Shown piece after piece: positions 32,962 through 45,000 of a stretch of 64,000 nucleotides of DNA. Made by a program: the position numbers and the translations under genes. This DNA comes from Crocodylus rhombifer (Eukaryota; Chordata; Crocodylia; Crocodylidae), in contig JAVSML010001066.1 of assembly GCA_038503035.1 (NCBI GenBank), forward strand, positions 186,001-250,000, read 5' to 3'. Below the pieces are notes generated by a model that ran no database searches, was not told where the DNA came from, and saw only the letters and a program-made list of their open reading frames with translations. Every line of letters begins with the position of its first letter. The stretch's first letter is position 1.

Positions 32962-33289
32962 TACCAGTTGTTTCTCCTTGTATTTTCTATTTTCAAACAG
33001 GCCTGTCTGGTCAGATGCAAACTTATCTGAGCAGAAGGGTAAGGTTAGCTAGTCTTTTTATTTAGTCTGCAGCTATTTTTGGTTACTGCCTTGCAAAGCT
33101 GAAAAGCTTAGGTGACAGTAAAGAACTAACTTAATAGTCTATTGCCCAATTTGCCCTAGTTTTCTTTTTCCACAGAGACTATATACTGAGTATTCTTACA
33201 GCATCTGTCATACAAAGGACCATATTTTCAAAGTAAAGGTCAATCAATTAGTATGTTCACTAAAAAACCTGTACTTGTGCACGCTAACA

Positions 33290-33420
33290 ATTGCTTACAG
33301 GTGAAGGGTGGAATTCTATTTCCCTTTGCATCCAAATGGCAGATTTCTAGCGGTGTACCTTCCCTTTGATTTCCCAGCACAGTGCTCTAACCAACACACC
33401 ACTAATGAAGTGGTAGCTTT
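33290..33420 (-). repeat. MIR-like tRNA-derived SINE
   Basis: On the minus strand the words TTGGTTAGAGCACTGTGCTG and GGAAATCAAAGGGAAGG match the tRNA-derived head of MIR-type SINEs, with box A-like TGGTTAGAGCA. Confidence 0.5.
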
Positions 33421-33423
33421 GTT

Positions 33424-34800
33424 AGTGCTTTGAATTTGACCCCATGGGTAGCCAAAAGGCAAAGCTATGTGGGGCCAGAAAAATATGAGCCAAATGGAGG
33501 TATGTGGTTCAATGAGATGGATGCTGCCTGTCCCAGGGAAAGGGTAGGACATGGACCCCGAAGGGTCAAGGAGGGACTCTGGGGGACAATACACCCCAGG
33601 GAAAACATAAGAAAAGAAAAAGCAAGTAAAAACACCCTACCTGCTGCAGGAACCGTGGCGGGACCAGAAGTGGTGGCGGGACCCGCGCGGCTTGTTAGCT
33701 GTCGTTTTTTTAAAGTGAAACCAGCTGGAGAGAAGGGGGAGGAGAGCCAGCACGGAAGGATAAGAAGGGGAAACAGCAAGACGGAAAGGGAGGAGAGGCT
33801 AAGAAAGAGCACAAGGAAAGTATCTCCCAGACCCACCGAGGAGGAAGGGGAGCTGGAGAACGCTGCCTATAGGGCAGGAGAATGCCCTGAGAAGTATCAA
33901 TATAAAGACGCTGTTACCGGACTTAGAAAGACGGAGGTGGCCAGGCTGCATATCATCCTAAAGCCGCGAGGAGAGCCTACAGAAGGATCTACACCAGCAG
34001 AGTCCAGTTCCAGCGAATCGCCCAGGGGAGAGGTGAACGGTCAAGAGGCTAGCTAAGACCATCACATCCTGGACGGAAGACCCAGGAGAGGCCGTTGGAG
34101 GAAGGTTTCCTTACCAAGGCGGAAGGGACGTTAAGGGATGGATTCACACAGGGTACACTAAAGGTAGGGAATAGGTAGCACTAAGGGAGCAGTCGGTGGA
34201 GGGGCGGTGTAATCGTGAGGGGGGGCACACTGTAACCAAGATGCCCCAGGATAGTGATTAGTGGATTATGGGGAGGTTGTAGGCAGTTTTGTTGCTAGCG
34301 ACTTTTCCTTTTTATTTGTTATTTTTGTCACCTGGGACGCCGGCGTAAAAGTAAGGCGGAGTGCTACGAAAAGCCAAGGATCTAGAGGGCCTAGTATAAC
34401 TTGGCCATACAGCCCAGGCTCAAGCGAGACCCAGGGGTATGATCTCGTATAGGGAGGGCTGGCTGCGGAGAACAATGTCAGCACACCATCGTGGCTGGGT
34501 ATATGGCGAGGTGCAGGGGAGGTTGGAGCCTCATGAAGACTATCACCCTTCAGCCTGAGATAACCGAACCCGGACGGTTGGACCCCTCCATCACTGATAG
34601 GATCATCAAAGTCATGGCAGGCGGGATTAGGAGGGGATAAGACTGCCCGAGGTGAGAACTCGTGGCCCTAATACCATTGGGACGGAGCGGAAAACCATCA
34701 TCAAAATCCAGAGCCGAGCGGCGAGGGACCGGATGATCGAGGCCCGGCGGGTGCATTGCCCTAGAAGGGAACAGGCTTTAGGTTTTAGCATCAGCTAGAA
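33424..34800. other. Unidentified CpG-rich block
   Basis: This stretch is clearly richer in CpG and purines than its AT-rich surroundings (for example GACCCGCGCGG, GCCGCGAGG, GGACGCCGGCG), as expected of a younger insertion that has not lost its CpGs. It holds the open frame at 33430-34056 and, near 34517-34796, two short frames with KTITLQPEITEPGRLD and TIGTERKTIIKIQSRAARDR. It could be the 5' region of a retrotransposon (5' UTR and a gag- or ORF1-like gene). I find no RT, integrase or zinc knuckle, and no clean ends. Confidence 0.4.
33430..34056 (+). CDS. Uncharacterised 208-codon frame in CpG-rich block
   Basis: A frame of 208 codons with a charged composition. Residues 60-150 are rich in Lys, Arg and Glu (GEKGEESQHGRIRRGNSKTE, EEERLR-like runs). 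The tail is Ser/Glu/Pro-rich (STPAESSSSESPRGE), as in disordered regions. No membrane segment, signal peptide, CCHC knuckle or catalytic motif is visible. The long frame may be a degenerate retrotransposon first ORF, or simply a chance frame in purine-rich DNA. The start Met is arbitrary, because the CpG-rich part begins only about 50-70 codons later. Function unknown. Confidence 0.3.
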   Translation: MNLTPWVAKRQSYVGPEKYEPNGGMWFNEMDAACPRERVGHGPRRVKEGLWGTIHPRENIRKEKASKNTLPAAGTVAGPEVVAGPARLVSCRFFKVKPAGEKGEESQHGRIRRGNSKTEREERLRKSTRKVSPRPTEEEGELENAAYRAGECPEKYQYKDAVTGLRKTEVARLHIILKPRGEPTEGSTPAESSSSESPRGEVNGQEAS

Positions 34801-34964
34801 TGGAGTGGGAAACTTCATCTCTGTGAGCCGTTGTCCATATTACACGCTGTTCCCCATCCAGTATCTACTAAATGGAAGTAGCAGCTGTAACTATTAGACG
34901 CAAGTAGCAGCTGCTCAGCTTTTGAAGGAGCACAGGAAAGGGAACTGTATTCTGCCTGACCTGT

Positions 34965-35030
34965 GATGTGGTGGATAGAGTCCTATACTGGAACATTAGA
35001 GATCTGTAGGTTTAAACAGGTGGAGGCCAA
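34965..35030 (+). repeat. MIR-like SINE head
   Basis: GATGTGGTGGATAGAGTCCT and ACTGGAACATTAGAGATCTG resemble the tRNA-derived 5' part of MIR (GTGGATAGAGCA..CTGGG..). Short and diverged. Confidence 0.4.
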
Positions 35031-37013
35031 CCTTCTTGGTATGTGATATGTTGTGAGTTCAGCAACAACACCCTGGACACTCCTGTGTTGAACTGTTATT
35101 TATTATTATAACTCTCTGGAATCATATCTAGGGTGGATCTTAAACAACAGTATGCCTGCCACAGAACAGCCCTGCATCCTCCCCAAGTGTTACCCCAGGC
35201 TGCTCCTTTACCTGATCCTACTGTTCTGCTTTTTGCTTCCTGCCCTATCTGCCCGCGTGCTACCTGTTACGTCCCTGATCTGCCACATGTCACACAGGCT
35301 GCTGAAAAGTGCCAAACCCTCTACTTGTGCAATGAACACACAAAAGGAAATAGAATTGTGTCCTAAATGACCTATTTTCATTCTAGCAAAGTATTTTCAA
35401 GCATAATTAAGCATTTGGACCCTCCCTACAGTTTGGCACACATAATTGTTTCATATAATATACAGTAGTGATTTGTCACTTCCAAAGACTTGTCCCACGG
35501 TTTAATCCTAGCTAGTCCAAGGATACTGTTACTTAAACAGGTTTTAAAATATCACACTTAAGGTTCCCTTTGCTTGTTTTTCCATATTTTAATGGTGTTT
35601 ATAGTGATACTTGAAGTACCTGTGTCTTTCCCACATTGTTTTTCAAATCTTAATCAAGGAAACAGCATGATGCACTGAGAAATGTATATTTATTTTTCTC
35701 TCAAGAATCTTTCCCTGGGTATTAACTGTCAGCTTTTCCCCCTAAAGCCCTTAAAAAATTAGGATCCAGACATGTTTTACACATTTTAGAATGTAAATAA
35801 CTCAGAGAATGAAAAAAATGGTTAGGTGAGTATGGATTTTTTGACCAAATTTCAACTTTCTCTTCAAGCAAGTTGATGTAGCAGTATGGAAATAAATGAA
35901 TTTCCTCCAAAGTTCCACTGCTGTAAAGTAAAGAGGAACCTGATCCGTTGTGTTTAGTCTGAAGATAACAAGGTGATATATATGTATTCTAATCTCTGTG
36001 GCTATTATAAATGATATGTTAAACAGCACAGTTGTCTAGTATGACCAGCTTTTGATTCTTAACAAGCTCATTTCTGAATTTTTTACTTTTAGAAAACTGT
36101 GAATTTAATTTTAGTGTTGCTGTTTTGGAAAAGCATATAGAAAAAATGAATTTTTTTGTGGTTCAAACTCACAGAAATGTATACTGACTAATTTACTTTT
36201 GAATCAGTAGGCCATGGAGCAGTAAAAAAGTAATTAAATAGAATAATATGAAAACGGATTTAAAGGGGTTAGTGGAAGACGACTTGGCTCCTATTAACAA
36301 ATCAAATCTAACCTACATAGACTATGCCAAACTAGCTAATCAAATATCTGCAGAATTCAAAGCAGAGGGAGCAGAACTTTATCATTGCTAGGAAACACAT
36401 GAAATTGATTAATAATATCAGTCTGACACAAAATAGCTAAGGAAAAGGCCTGGTTCTAGATGGCCATGATCATGCTTATGCAATTGAACAGTTGAATGGA
36501 ACTCAGATTGTGAAAAGTAGATCTTATTTTAAGAATTCCTCGAAAATAAATGGAAGAAGCTTTGGTACATTCAGTATAATCAGTGGTCCATGGCTATACT
36601 CAGCAGTTGCAAGTAGATATAATCTTCTTAATTATCTTTTATTTTTTAAAGTGCAAATAATAAAGCTTTTAAGTGACCAGACTGTTAACACTGGGCCTAG
36701 TTCTGATCTCCATTATATTGATGCAAATCCATACTAATTCCACAGTTTTTAGTTGGGTTACAAAGTATTTACATTGAAATCAGTAGAATCACTCTGCTTT
36801 TACAAATACAGTTTACACATTGTTGCAAACATGGTTAAGAGAATTAAATTTTTTTACTATTGAAGCTGACTGAGAGCCAAAGTCCACCTTGATGTACCTT
36901 CACTGACTTCAGTGGGATTATGCCATAGAAGAATTTGTCTCATTGTATTTTAATGACTTCAGGTTAATTATAATGGAAAGTTAAACAGTAGCATAGTGCA
37001 TGCCTGAGTGGAC
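35031..37013. other. No gene recognised
   Basis: AT-rich unique DNA with short frames only. At 35152-35370 a frame starts with a hydrophobic stretch (LLLYLILLFCFLLPALSARV) that mimics a signal peptide, but it has no promoter, splice or family support. Confidence 0.45.
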
Positions 37014-38960
37014 ATGTCTGTACATGCAAATACTGTAGGATGGGTTTACTCAATAGTAATTTACTCTGGAGTTAATCCACCCTGGGCAGGTGTCTACACG
37101 TGCAGTCATTTGGGAGCAGATTTCCTGATTCTGGCAGCAGTATGCTCCCATCTTCTCCAGCCCTGTACCAGCCCCCACAGCAGCCAAGGGGAGCTGGTGC
37201 CTCCGGTCACAGCTGCCTGCAGCTGGCAGCCATCTTTAAAAGCCAGCCCCATTCTTTGCCCCCTGGCCAGCTGTCTGACTGGCCCAGAGCAGCCTGCAGA
37301 GTGCTGTGCCAGTACACAGTGGCTCTGTAGCCAGAGCCTGTGCCCACCACACCATGGCTGCTCCATCCCCAGGCCCCAGCAGCAATGTCCTGCACCCAGG
37401 GCTCCTGTTGGCTACCCTGCTCACCATACTACCGTGCCACAATGACTGCTAGCTGGCCCAGTTCAGTTTTGGCCCTTCTGGGCCCCTGTGTGGCATGGCC
37501 ACAATAGCATGCCAGGCTTCCTGCCTCCTTGCTGCTGCTGCCCAGACCCTGGCAGGGATGCTGACAGTGCACACCTGGACACTACCACTAGTATTGTCCA
37601 CATGATCTTAGGCCTCTGGCTCCACTGCCTATGAGTCTACCCGGTTAGCCAGGAGTGGTGGCTGCATGTAATCAAGAGCATCTGGGACAATGAGCAGTGG
37701 CTGGAGTCATTTTGGATGACCCAGGCCACCTTCCCGGAGCTCCTTGAGCAGCTCCAACCACACCTGGAGTGGCAGGCCACTGTCATGTGTTGGCCCTTCT
37801 CCATGGACACCCTGCTTGCCCTTCTCAAGGTGGCCAGGCCTGCCAGCCTGCACTATGTCAGCCACCTCTTCAGCATGGGCATGGCGACTGCCAGGAAGGC
37901 AATGGCCTCCAGGATGTGCTGGGTCACACTGTGCTCCAGGAGGTGCATGAATCCCTGGAACTGATGGCAGGGTTCTGTGCCCTAGGCTTTACCCTGTGCA
38001 TCACGACCCTGGACAGGACCCACATCTCTGTCACCTGCCCACCCCATGGTGACCACTGCTACTACAGCTGCTGGGGCTTTCACTTTGTTGTGCTCCAGGC
38101 TGTCATTGACTGCCACAGTACCTCCACCAATGTGAGCACCAGCTGGGCATGCAGTGCCCACAATGTCCAAGTCTTCTGCAACTCCAACCTGACAACCCCG
38201 GTGAAGAGCAGGTGCTTTGTGGTGGGGTGCTGGACCTCCAGCTGGGTGCAGTAGTGGTCCTGCCTTTTTCATCAGGGAACCCCCCTACCCGCTCCACCCC
38301 TGGCTCATATGGCCCTACACTGGCCAGCTGGACCCTCACCAGGCACACTTCAACTGGTGCCTGAGCTGGATCCACATACTGGTGGAGTATGCTCTCAGCC
38401 ACCTGAAGGGACACTGGCACCCTGCCTTGAGGTCACCGAGGCCAACATCTCCCAGGTCCTCAGGCCAGCCTGCATGCTCCAGAACATCTCCAAGGCCCAG
38501 GGGGAGCTGTTTTGCAAGGTCTGGGTGGGGGAGATGTGGGGGATGCCTGGCACTGGGAGCACCAACAGTGGTGGCAACAACAGTGGTGGGTCCCACCCTG
38601 CCAAGACTCTGGGTGAGCCACACACCTGCCAGTGGGGGCTAGGGCACTGGGTGAAAGAGGCATTGGCTGACCTCCTCCTCCTATACTTCCCACTGTCCTG
38701 GACAACCAGCTCCAGATCCCAGCACTACAGTGGCATTTCCTAACCAATGTATCGCAGCAGATCCCTTCCTCCCCTCCTTTCCAAACACCAGACCCTATCC
38801 CCACTCCCCTCCAAACTGCAGAGCCTTACACATGTACATGGGTGATCTCTTTGATGAATGCCTTCCTGGCCAGACCGTGGACCTACTGAGCATACTCAGT
38901 GGGTCTGTACATGCTTGCACACTCAGAGATGAGTCCACACAAGTGCCAAAACCAAAATAG
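37014..38960 (+). pseudogene. Decayed PIF/Harbinger transposon with transposase remnant
   Basis: The transposase remains lie in shifting plus frames. The N-terminal part is LESFWMTQATFPELLEQLQP. The DDE nuclease follows: first Asp in ITTLDRTHISVTCPPH (codon at 38012), second Asp in AVIDCHSTSTN (codon at 38108) with the following SAHNVQVFCNS, and the Glu in WIHILVEYALSHLKGHW (codon at 38385). These match the Harbinger order 'LDGTHIP', 'SGKAHDARVFRNS' and 'VERAFGRLKGRW'. At least one frameshift separates the second Asp from the Glu. The termini (GGACATGTCTGTACATGC left, GTACATGCTTGCACAC right) resemble the MITEs of this window, which may be its non-autonomous relatives. Confidence 0.85.
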
Positions 38961-39374
38961 AATTCAGCCCTTAGTTTCATTTCAGACATCCCAAAATTGA
39001 CAATGCTTATAAACTTTAAATTGAGGACCAAATTCTTCTATGATGTAATACTGACTTGGCAGTTGTAGTGCTCATACACGGGGAGGTGAATGAATGTAGA
39101 AATGTACAGAATCATCCATTTTATAGATAATGAGGATTCTTTAATTGAAAATCATTTTTCTTAAGTTAAGAATTTCCCTTCTTCTACTAGTATAGCTATT
39201 ACTATTCATTAGCTGCATAACTATAGCACCTAGGCTCCCTAGAGCTTTATATAAAATCACTTAAATTTGTTATCACAGTAGTCTTTTATAGTACATTTCC
39301 AATGAGAGTAAAATATTTCTGACAACATGCCAAATCATCTTGTTCCTTTGATATGCAGCAGTGATACCATTTAC
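38961..39374. other. No gene or repeat recognised
   Basis: AT-rich unique DNA between the Harbinger copy and the candidate minus-strand exon. Confidence 0.45.
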
Positions 39375-39621
39375 AGTTATAGGTGGCTTCCTGCAAAGCA
39401 GTCTTCAGTCCAAGCAGAAGTAGTGCATCTACTGTACTCTGCAATCCTGAAGGGACTCTAAACCTCCTAAGAAAATTTTTAATTAGATAGTCTGTATCCA
39501 CTGGGGATACTGGAAACGAGCACACATTGTAGTGGGATTTGAGACTGTGAAATTCAGGTTGACTATATAAAGTTGATGGCAAGATTACTGATCTATCTTT
39601 AGCTTCTCTGGCCTTTTCTAA
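39375..39621 (-). other. Candidate 247-nt exon, minus strand
   Basis: The minus strand reads GTACTTTCCTTCAG (acceptor) before 39621. An open frame follows for 110 codons to a stop at about 39286, long for such AT-rich DNA. The conceptual text includes EKAREAKDRSVILPSTLYSQ and NFLRRFRVPSGLQSTVDALL, with an amphipathic, globular-protein look. A GTAAATGG donor could end the exon at 39375, after ...LQEATYN. I recognise no family. It might be a host exon, an old retrocopy or chance. Confidence 0.28.
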
Positions 39622-41888
39622 CTGAAGGAAAGTACCCCTTGCTGACAATGGGTGTCAACATGAGTGCAGCTGAATTGGTGCTGAGCATAGTTTATCTGAA
39701 AGAATAGTTGGAAGCAAACTGATCAGGACACAACAGGGACTGAAGACAGATGCAGGGATGGATTGAAGTGTCAGGCTGCAACTTTGTTAATTTACCAGGA
39801 TTTTAGTGGCATTCAGGCATCCCCTTGTCTTATAAGCAAAAGGTCCAGTAGCAAAATCACATATCTCCTTCACTTTTGGGACCTAGCCCTTTGGCCTTTT
39901 ATCACTTTGGACAACCACCACAAACAACATCTAAGAACCTAAATGGGTTTCTCAGGTGTGGTGGAAGGAAATAAAAAAGGCCTTTGCATATTTTGATTGC
40001 AACAGGGAAAAATCCTTCCTAACTTCCACAGCAGGTGATTGTTCAGACTCACTGCATCCTAAAAACACAGCTCAGTGTTATGACTATAGGAATGAGGAAA
40101 GCGAGCATGTACAATGATAAGGAAGTTCCAAATCCCTAGGCAAAACTTTGAATTAATTAGGGACTGTAGTGAGGGGCCAGTCAGCTCACTTCTTCCACCG
40201 GCTCACTCGTAGGAGAAAGACCTTTTACACAAGAACACTTCTGTGTGTTTCCCAGTACATGCTCACCTTTCCTTTCATGGGCTTTTCATCACCTGCAGTA
40301 TATATGGTCATCATCTGCCTGATGAGATGGGTGGCTGGTGTTCAGCACTGTGTCCCACAAAGTGTTTAATATCTCAGAACAAGTTTCTTGATTGCTGCTC
40401 TTGTTAACTGTCTTTATTATCCACAACCTGCCTGTATACAATATAATAACAAGAAATAGTAGAGTGGAGTTTCCCTTAGTCAAACTCAAGAGAAACACAT
40501 TTTATAGCTCTATGTGCATTGTTAAACTTATCATCAGTGTAGGTGGATGGAAATGAGAGCCAGGTGGATTTAGATTTATTGCTATGTATCCCTTGCCAGA
40601 AAAAAACACAATTTATGCATCCATTCACATTTACTGAGGATGAGAGGATATAGTCTTCTTTCAGGTCTTTGCAGCTTTTATTTGTTTCTGCTGAGCATTA
40701 GAAACAGTTCTAAGGCATAATTCTTAAATGTGCAGGAAGCGTGTTTCAGACGAAGTATATTGTTAATGCTTTTCTTTTTAGCACTGTTTAGATTAAGTGC
40801 TTTGTCCAATCAACATAAAATGAGATGGTTGCATAACAACTGCCAGGAGATCAGAACAGAGCCTAGGAAATCTGATCACTGATGTGGTGCTAGAAGCAAC
40901 TTATGCTGATTCAGCATTATTTAATGCAGGTTGTCATTTTAAAAGATGTTTATTGTAATTCAAATCATTTTCAATGTTTAAATCTGAAAAAACCTTGTAG
41001 TATTGTTTGGAACAGTATTTCATAATGTAATTGGTGGAGGTTCTAATTCCTCATCTTTGTAGGAACCCACCAAAAAGTCAAGGATATACAATAAAAAAGA
41101 GGTCTGAAGACTTAAAGTGAATTACATTAGATTTTCAAGAGCCCCCAAAGAAATCTGGAACTAAAGAGGTAGTAGAAAACATAAATAAATAAATAAAAGT
41201 GAACTGTAGTAGTTCACAGTCTGAGTGGTTCTTATAAAATATATTCTACATATAACTGTGCCATATAAAGAGATATAAACAGATGTACTGGCTGATTGTG
41301 GTAAGGGTTTGAGGTACTCAACAATAGCTTATATATTTTATCAATGAAATACTTTTTGTATTGAAATATTATATTGTTCCCTTTTCTACTTTCCATCTGT
41401 TTCTTTCTCTCCCAAACTATATCCTCTCCAGACTATGAACTAGGCTTATTGTGTTTTTACAGCTGATACAAACAAATTACAATAATGATAAAATAATGAA
41501 TGAAACCTGAAATGGTTATAGCACAACAATATTTCACAAAGACAAAAGATCATGGTAGAAAAACTGGCTTCCTTTTTACGTACTTCATATTAGAACATTT
41601 GCAAAGAACAATCTGTTCCTTTTTGTTATCTCCTCCAAAATTTTAAAAAGTTAACAAAACTTCTATAAAACTTGGCAACTTTAGTTATTATGAGATTAAT
41701 TTCCCTTTTTTCTGATCCTGATTTCCTTGTGAAGAAAAGGATAGTTTTCTTTTAACAAGAAATTTTGCATAGTGCCTGTGTTCTTTGATTTTAAAATGGG
41801 ATAAATTCCTTTTTTTAATGTTGGCATAGTTTTCCATTTAACCCTTATTTTATATATGTGAGTAGTTATATATGTTCACACAGTCACG
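39622..41888. other. No gene recognised; weak MIR/L2-like scrap
   Basis: AT-rich unique DNA. TTAAGTGCTTTGTCCAATCA near 40793 recalls the MIR/L2 core (TTAAGTGACTTGCCCAAGGTC), but the match is too short to call firmly. Confidence 0.4.
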
Positions 41889-42212
41889 GTCTAAAGCAGG
41901 ATTGTCCAACTGCTGCCCCAAAGGCTGCATGTACCCTGCAAAGGGTTAAGTAGAGGCCCCCCAGGCTCCTGCCTGGCTGCTGTTCCAGTCACCTGCAACA
42001 GCAACTAGAATCTCCAGGCTCCCTCCCCTGGCTGCCAAGGAAAGGGGTAGTGTGCCAGCAGAGGTCCTGAGGAAAAGACAGTGTGCATGCAGGGAAGTGG
42101 TGGGAGGAGCAGCCACAGGGTGTGTAGCCTGAGTATGGCCTGCATGGTGCCCAGCCCTGGGTTTTGTGGGTGGTCCCTGGCCACTTAGATGTCAGACAGC
42201 CCTGGTCTAAAG
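41889..42212. mobile_element. hAT MITE, 308 bp, perfect 8-bp target duplication
   Basis: The element is 41897-42204. It begins CAGGATTGTCCAACTGC and ends TCAGACAGCCCTG. GTCTAAAG at 41889-41896 recurs exactly at 42205-42212, an intact 8-bp target duplication diagnostic of hAT. The terminus CAGGATTGTCCAACT is a known hAT style. No coding capacity. Confidence 0.9.
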
Positions 42213-43475
42213 CTTGCTTCATTTCAGACTTATTATTGGTTTACTGTGGTGCTGTTTTAAGGAAGCAATTATTTCCATACCACAGTTTTCAGCATAGAAT
42301 TAGATCTTTAGTTAGTTCTTTCTGGCATTTTTGTTTCTTAAGGGAAAATGTTATACGTGCTTCTTCTTTTTATTCTAAAAGGGAATGATTGGTTGTATGT
42401 TTTAACATGAAAATTTGACTAGTTCTAGTTTGACTCGCTTTTGTTTTGGGTTCTTTAAAGGGGAATTGTTTTTTGTCATTGTTTTTCATTTAGGACAAAA
42501 AAGCAAGACTTGATGTCAGTAAGGCTTTATCAACTGAAATGACTGTGCCAGAAAAAAAGCCTTTAGGGTAAAGAACAACAATGAAAAACTTTCAGGTCAG
42601 AAGGTGATAGCTTTGCAAAGTTCTAAGTGTGCATAAATGGGGAATTCTTATGGAAACTGTTCCGCATGTTAACATAGCACATCTGCTTTCTACAGCATTT
42701 TATCTTTCCTTGAAAAAAATCAGTTCTAGTCCTTCCAAGTTTTGCACACATGCTACCTTTATGGAATGTGAATATTCATACTGATGCTATTTAAGTTTGC
42801 TTCGTCTGTGTATATATATTGTTAGCTGAAACATTTTGTGTCTCTCTGTGTGTATATATACACAATTTAAACTGTTTTTCAAATATGTCTTTACATGCTC
42901 ATGTTTTAGCTAACTACAGTGATGATGACTTGCTGGAACAGGGTGGTTATGTAGTATTTCAGAATTGTCCTATGATGGAAACTTCATAAATGCTTTCTAA
43001 AGTTATCGCTTTGATAAATAAAAGGTTGCTAAACATGTTTACTTTTCATGTCCTCATCATGCTCATTAAGAGGTCATTTATGACATCTTAAGCCCAGTAG
43101 GGCCCCCATCCTTACTTTGGACTTTGAGCACTAGTGCAGTACAGTTAAGTGTACTTGCTCTTCACACTCATTTTTGTTATATACTGTTTAGAATTGTAAT
43201 AAAGAATAAGCTATTTACTGAATGCAATGATCAAGGCATACAGTTAATTGTGTAATACAGAATGATTGCATGTAAGAATGACTGATCACCCTCTCCCAGA
43301 AGCTTCTCTTCTACTTAGACAGTGGTGACAGGCTGCCAAGGAAAAGATGATTGCGGAGGTACTAGGAGGATGGAGGAGGAGCATAATAGGCTTCAAATGT
43401 TCAAACGCCGAAATTAAGATAAAATTCTAGTCTCCGTGTTGAGTTTTGAGTAAGAAGACTTATCATGAGGGAACA
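42213..43475. other. No gene or repeat recognised
   Basis: AT-rich unique DNA with short TATATA runs near 42810 and 42850. Confidence 0.5.
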
Positions 43476-43715
43476 AGCTAATGCAGGGGTTCTCAAACTT
43501 TGTGATACCATGACCCCAAGTGCTAGATTGTGGCAGCAGGGGACTGGGAGGTCACGTGGCAGCCACCGCTGCCATTCACCACTCCGTGCTGCTGCTGCAT
43601 CCTGCTTCCCCGCATCGCTGCACATACCCCCTGGGAAGTTTGCGGCCCCTTTTTAAGTTGCTTGTGAGCCCCCAGGGGGGTCACGACCCACAGTCTGAGA
43701 ACCCCATAGCTAATG
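43476..43715. mobile_element. hAT MITE, 224 bp, perfect 8-bp target duplication
   Basis: The element is 43484-43707, CAGGGGTTCTCAAAC at the left and GTCTGAGAACCCCAT at the right. AGCTAATG flanks it exactly at 43476-43483 and 43708-43715. The interior near the right end (CCCCCAGGGGGGTCACGACC) is typical of this widespread hAT group. It sits at the upstream edge of a CR1/L3-like remnant. Confidence 0.92.
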
Positions 43716-43734
43716 CATTTGGGAATAGAATCCA

Positions 43735-45000
43735 AAGGGAGAACTGTGGGCTAGACAAAATTACTGCAAGATGGATAGATAACTGGCTCACTAGCCGCAA
43801 GCAAAACATAATTACAAATATGTCAGAATGACTGGAGGTTTTGAGTGGAGTCCCATGGGGGTCTGTTCTGGCTCTGCTAGTGTTTAATGTGTTTATTAAT
43901 GATTGGATGCCAGAAAAGAGAGCTTCCTGAGCAAATTTGCAGATATCGTGAAAGTAGGAGGGATTGCAAACACATTGGAAAACAGTAGTAGCATTCAGAA
44001 AGATTTTGACTAAAAAGGGGCTAGAGACAGCAGCATGATATTCAATGCAAACAAATGCAAGGTGCTACACTGAAGAAGAAGAATCAAAACCACAAATATT
44101 GAATGGGAGATAACTGGCTAATGGGCAACACTGCTGAGAAGGATCAGTGATGCAGCTGTAACAAATGGAAATGTGATTTGCGCTATATCAACAAGTGTAA
44201 GACATAGAAGGTGACAGTGACTAGAACTCTACTTGGCACTAGTGAGGCCTCTCCCACAGTACTGTGTGCAATTCTGGCCTGCACATTTTAATAATAGTGT
44301 GAAGACCTTAAGTAGGATTCAAAGGTGGGTGACAAAAATGAAAAAAGGCTTAGGCAGCAAGTCATATGAGGGGAGGCCAAGAGAATTAAGCATATTTAGC
44401 TTGAAGAAAAGATAATTAAGGGGAGACATGAAAGTATTCTTTCCATATTTTAAGAGCTACTATAATGAAAAAGGAGAATAACTTTTCTCCTTTCCTTGGA
44501 GGGACATTCCAATAGCCTTACATTGCAGCATCGTACGTTTAGATTGGATATCAGGACAAATTCAGCCATCTGATTCTATAGTTTTCGAGGTATATACTGG
44601 TTGGTTGGCACAGTGGCTGAAATAGTTTTAAGGGTTATTGTTTGTTGTTAATCATTTATAATATGTTGTAATCTATTCTTGTTCTTTGTAAAGAAAGGGA
44701 GATATGGAGAGATCACAGGGCCCTAAGCCTCCACACCTACTAGACAGGCTGTATGAGGGACAATATAATAAAGGTTAGACAGTCACTGAAGGGAGCCAGA
44801 TTAAACCTATAATACGGCTGCATATGTCGCTGTCTCCCTCTCACCATACTATTAGAGCAGGGAGGCAATGTAAGACTGCCTAGGGAAGTTGTTGAATCCC
44901 CCTTCATTGGTAGTTGGCTAAACATTGGTCAAGGATGATTTAGGCATAGAAATGCCTAAACCATACTGTGAAGAGCAACAGTTGGAAAGGCCAAGAGATG
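43735..45000 (+). pseudogene. Old CR1/L3-type LINE, interrupted
   Basis: Fragments in order: LDKITARWIDNWLTSRKQ, then WGSVLALLVFNVFIND, then (about 44233) LVRPLPQYCVQFWPAHFNNS and KSYEGRPRELSIFSLKKR, then FRLDIRTNS near 44540, and a 3' end with GGTCAAGGATGATTTAGGC near 44925. A segment of about 280 bp at roughly 44582-44862 does not fit the LINE and is probably a later insertion. Many stops and shifts: an ancient copy. Confidence 0.75.

Noticed and set aside
33001..33038. 38-nt candidate micro-exon with a strong acceptor (TTCTATTTTCAAACAG)
   Set aside because: Too short to judge, and it directly follows the end of a Tigger-like element that contributes to its context.
33340..33420. Possible tRNA gene on the minus strand (TTGGTTAGAGCA box A)
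   Set aside because: No acceptor stem pairing or intact box B at the right distance; better explained as a MIR-type SINE head.
35152..35370. 72-codon frame with a signal-peptide-like hydrophobic run
   Set aside because: No promoter, no recognised family and a chance run of CTG/CTT codons. Adjacent frames are also open.
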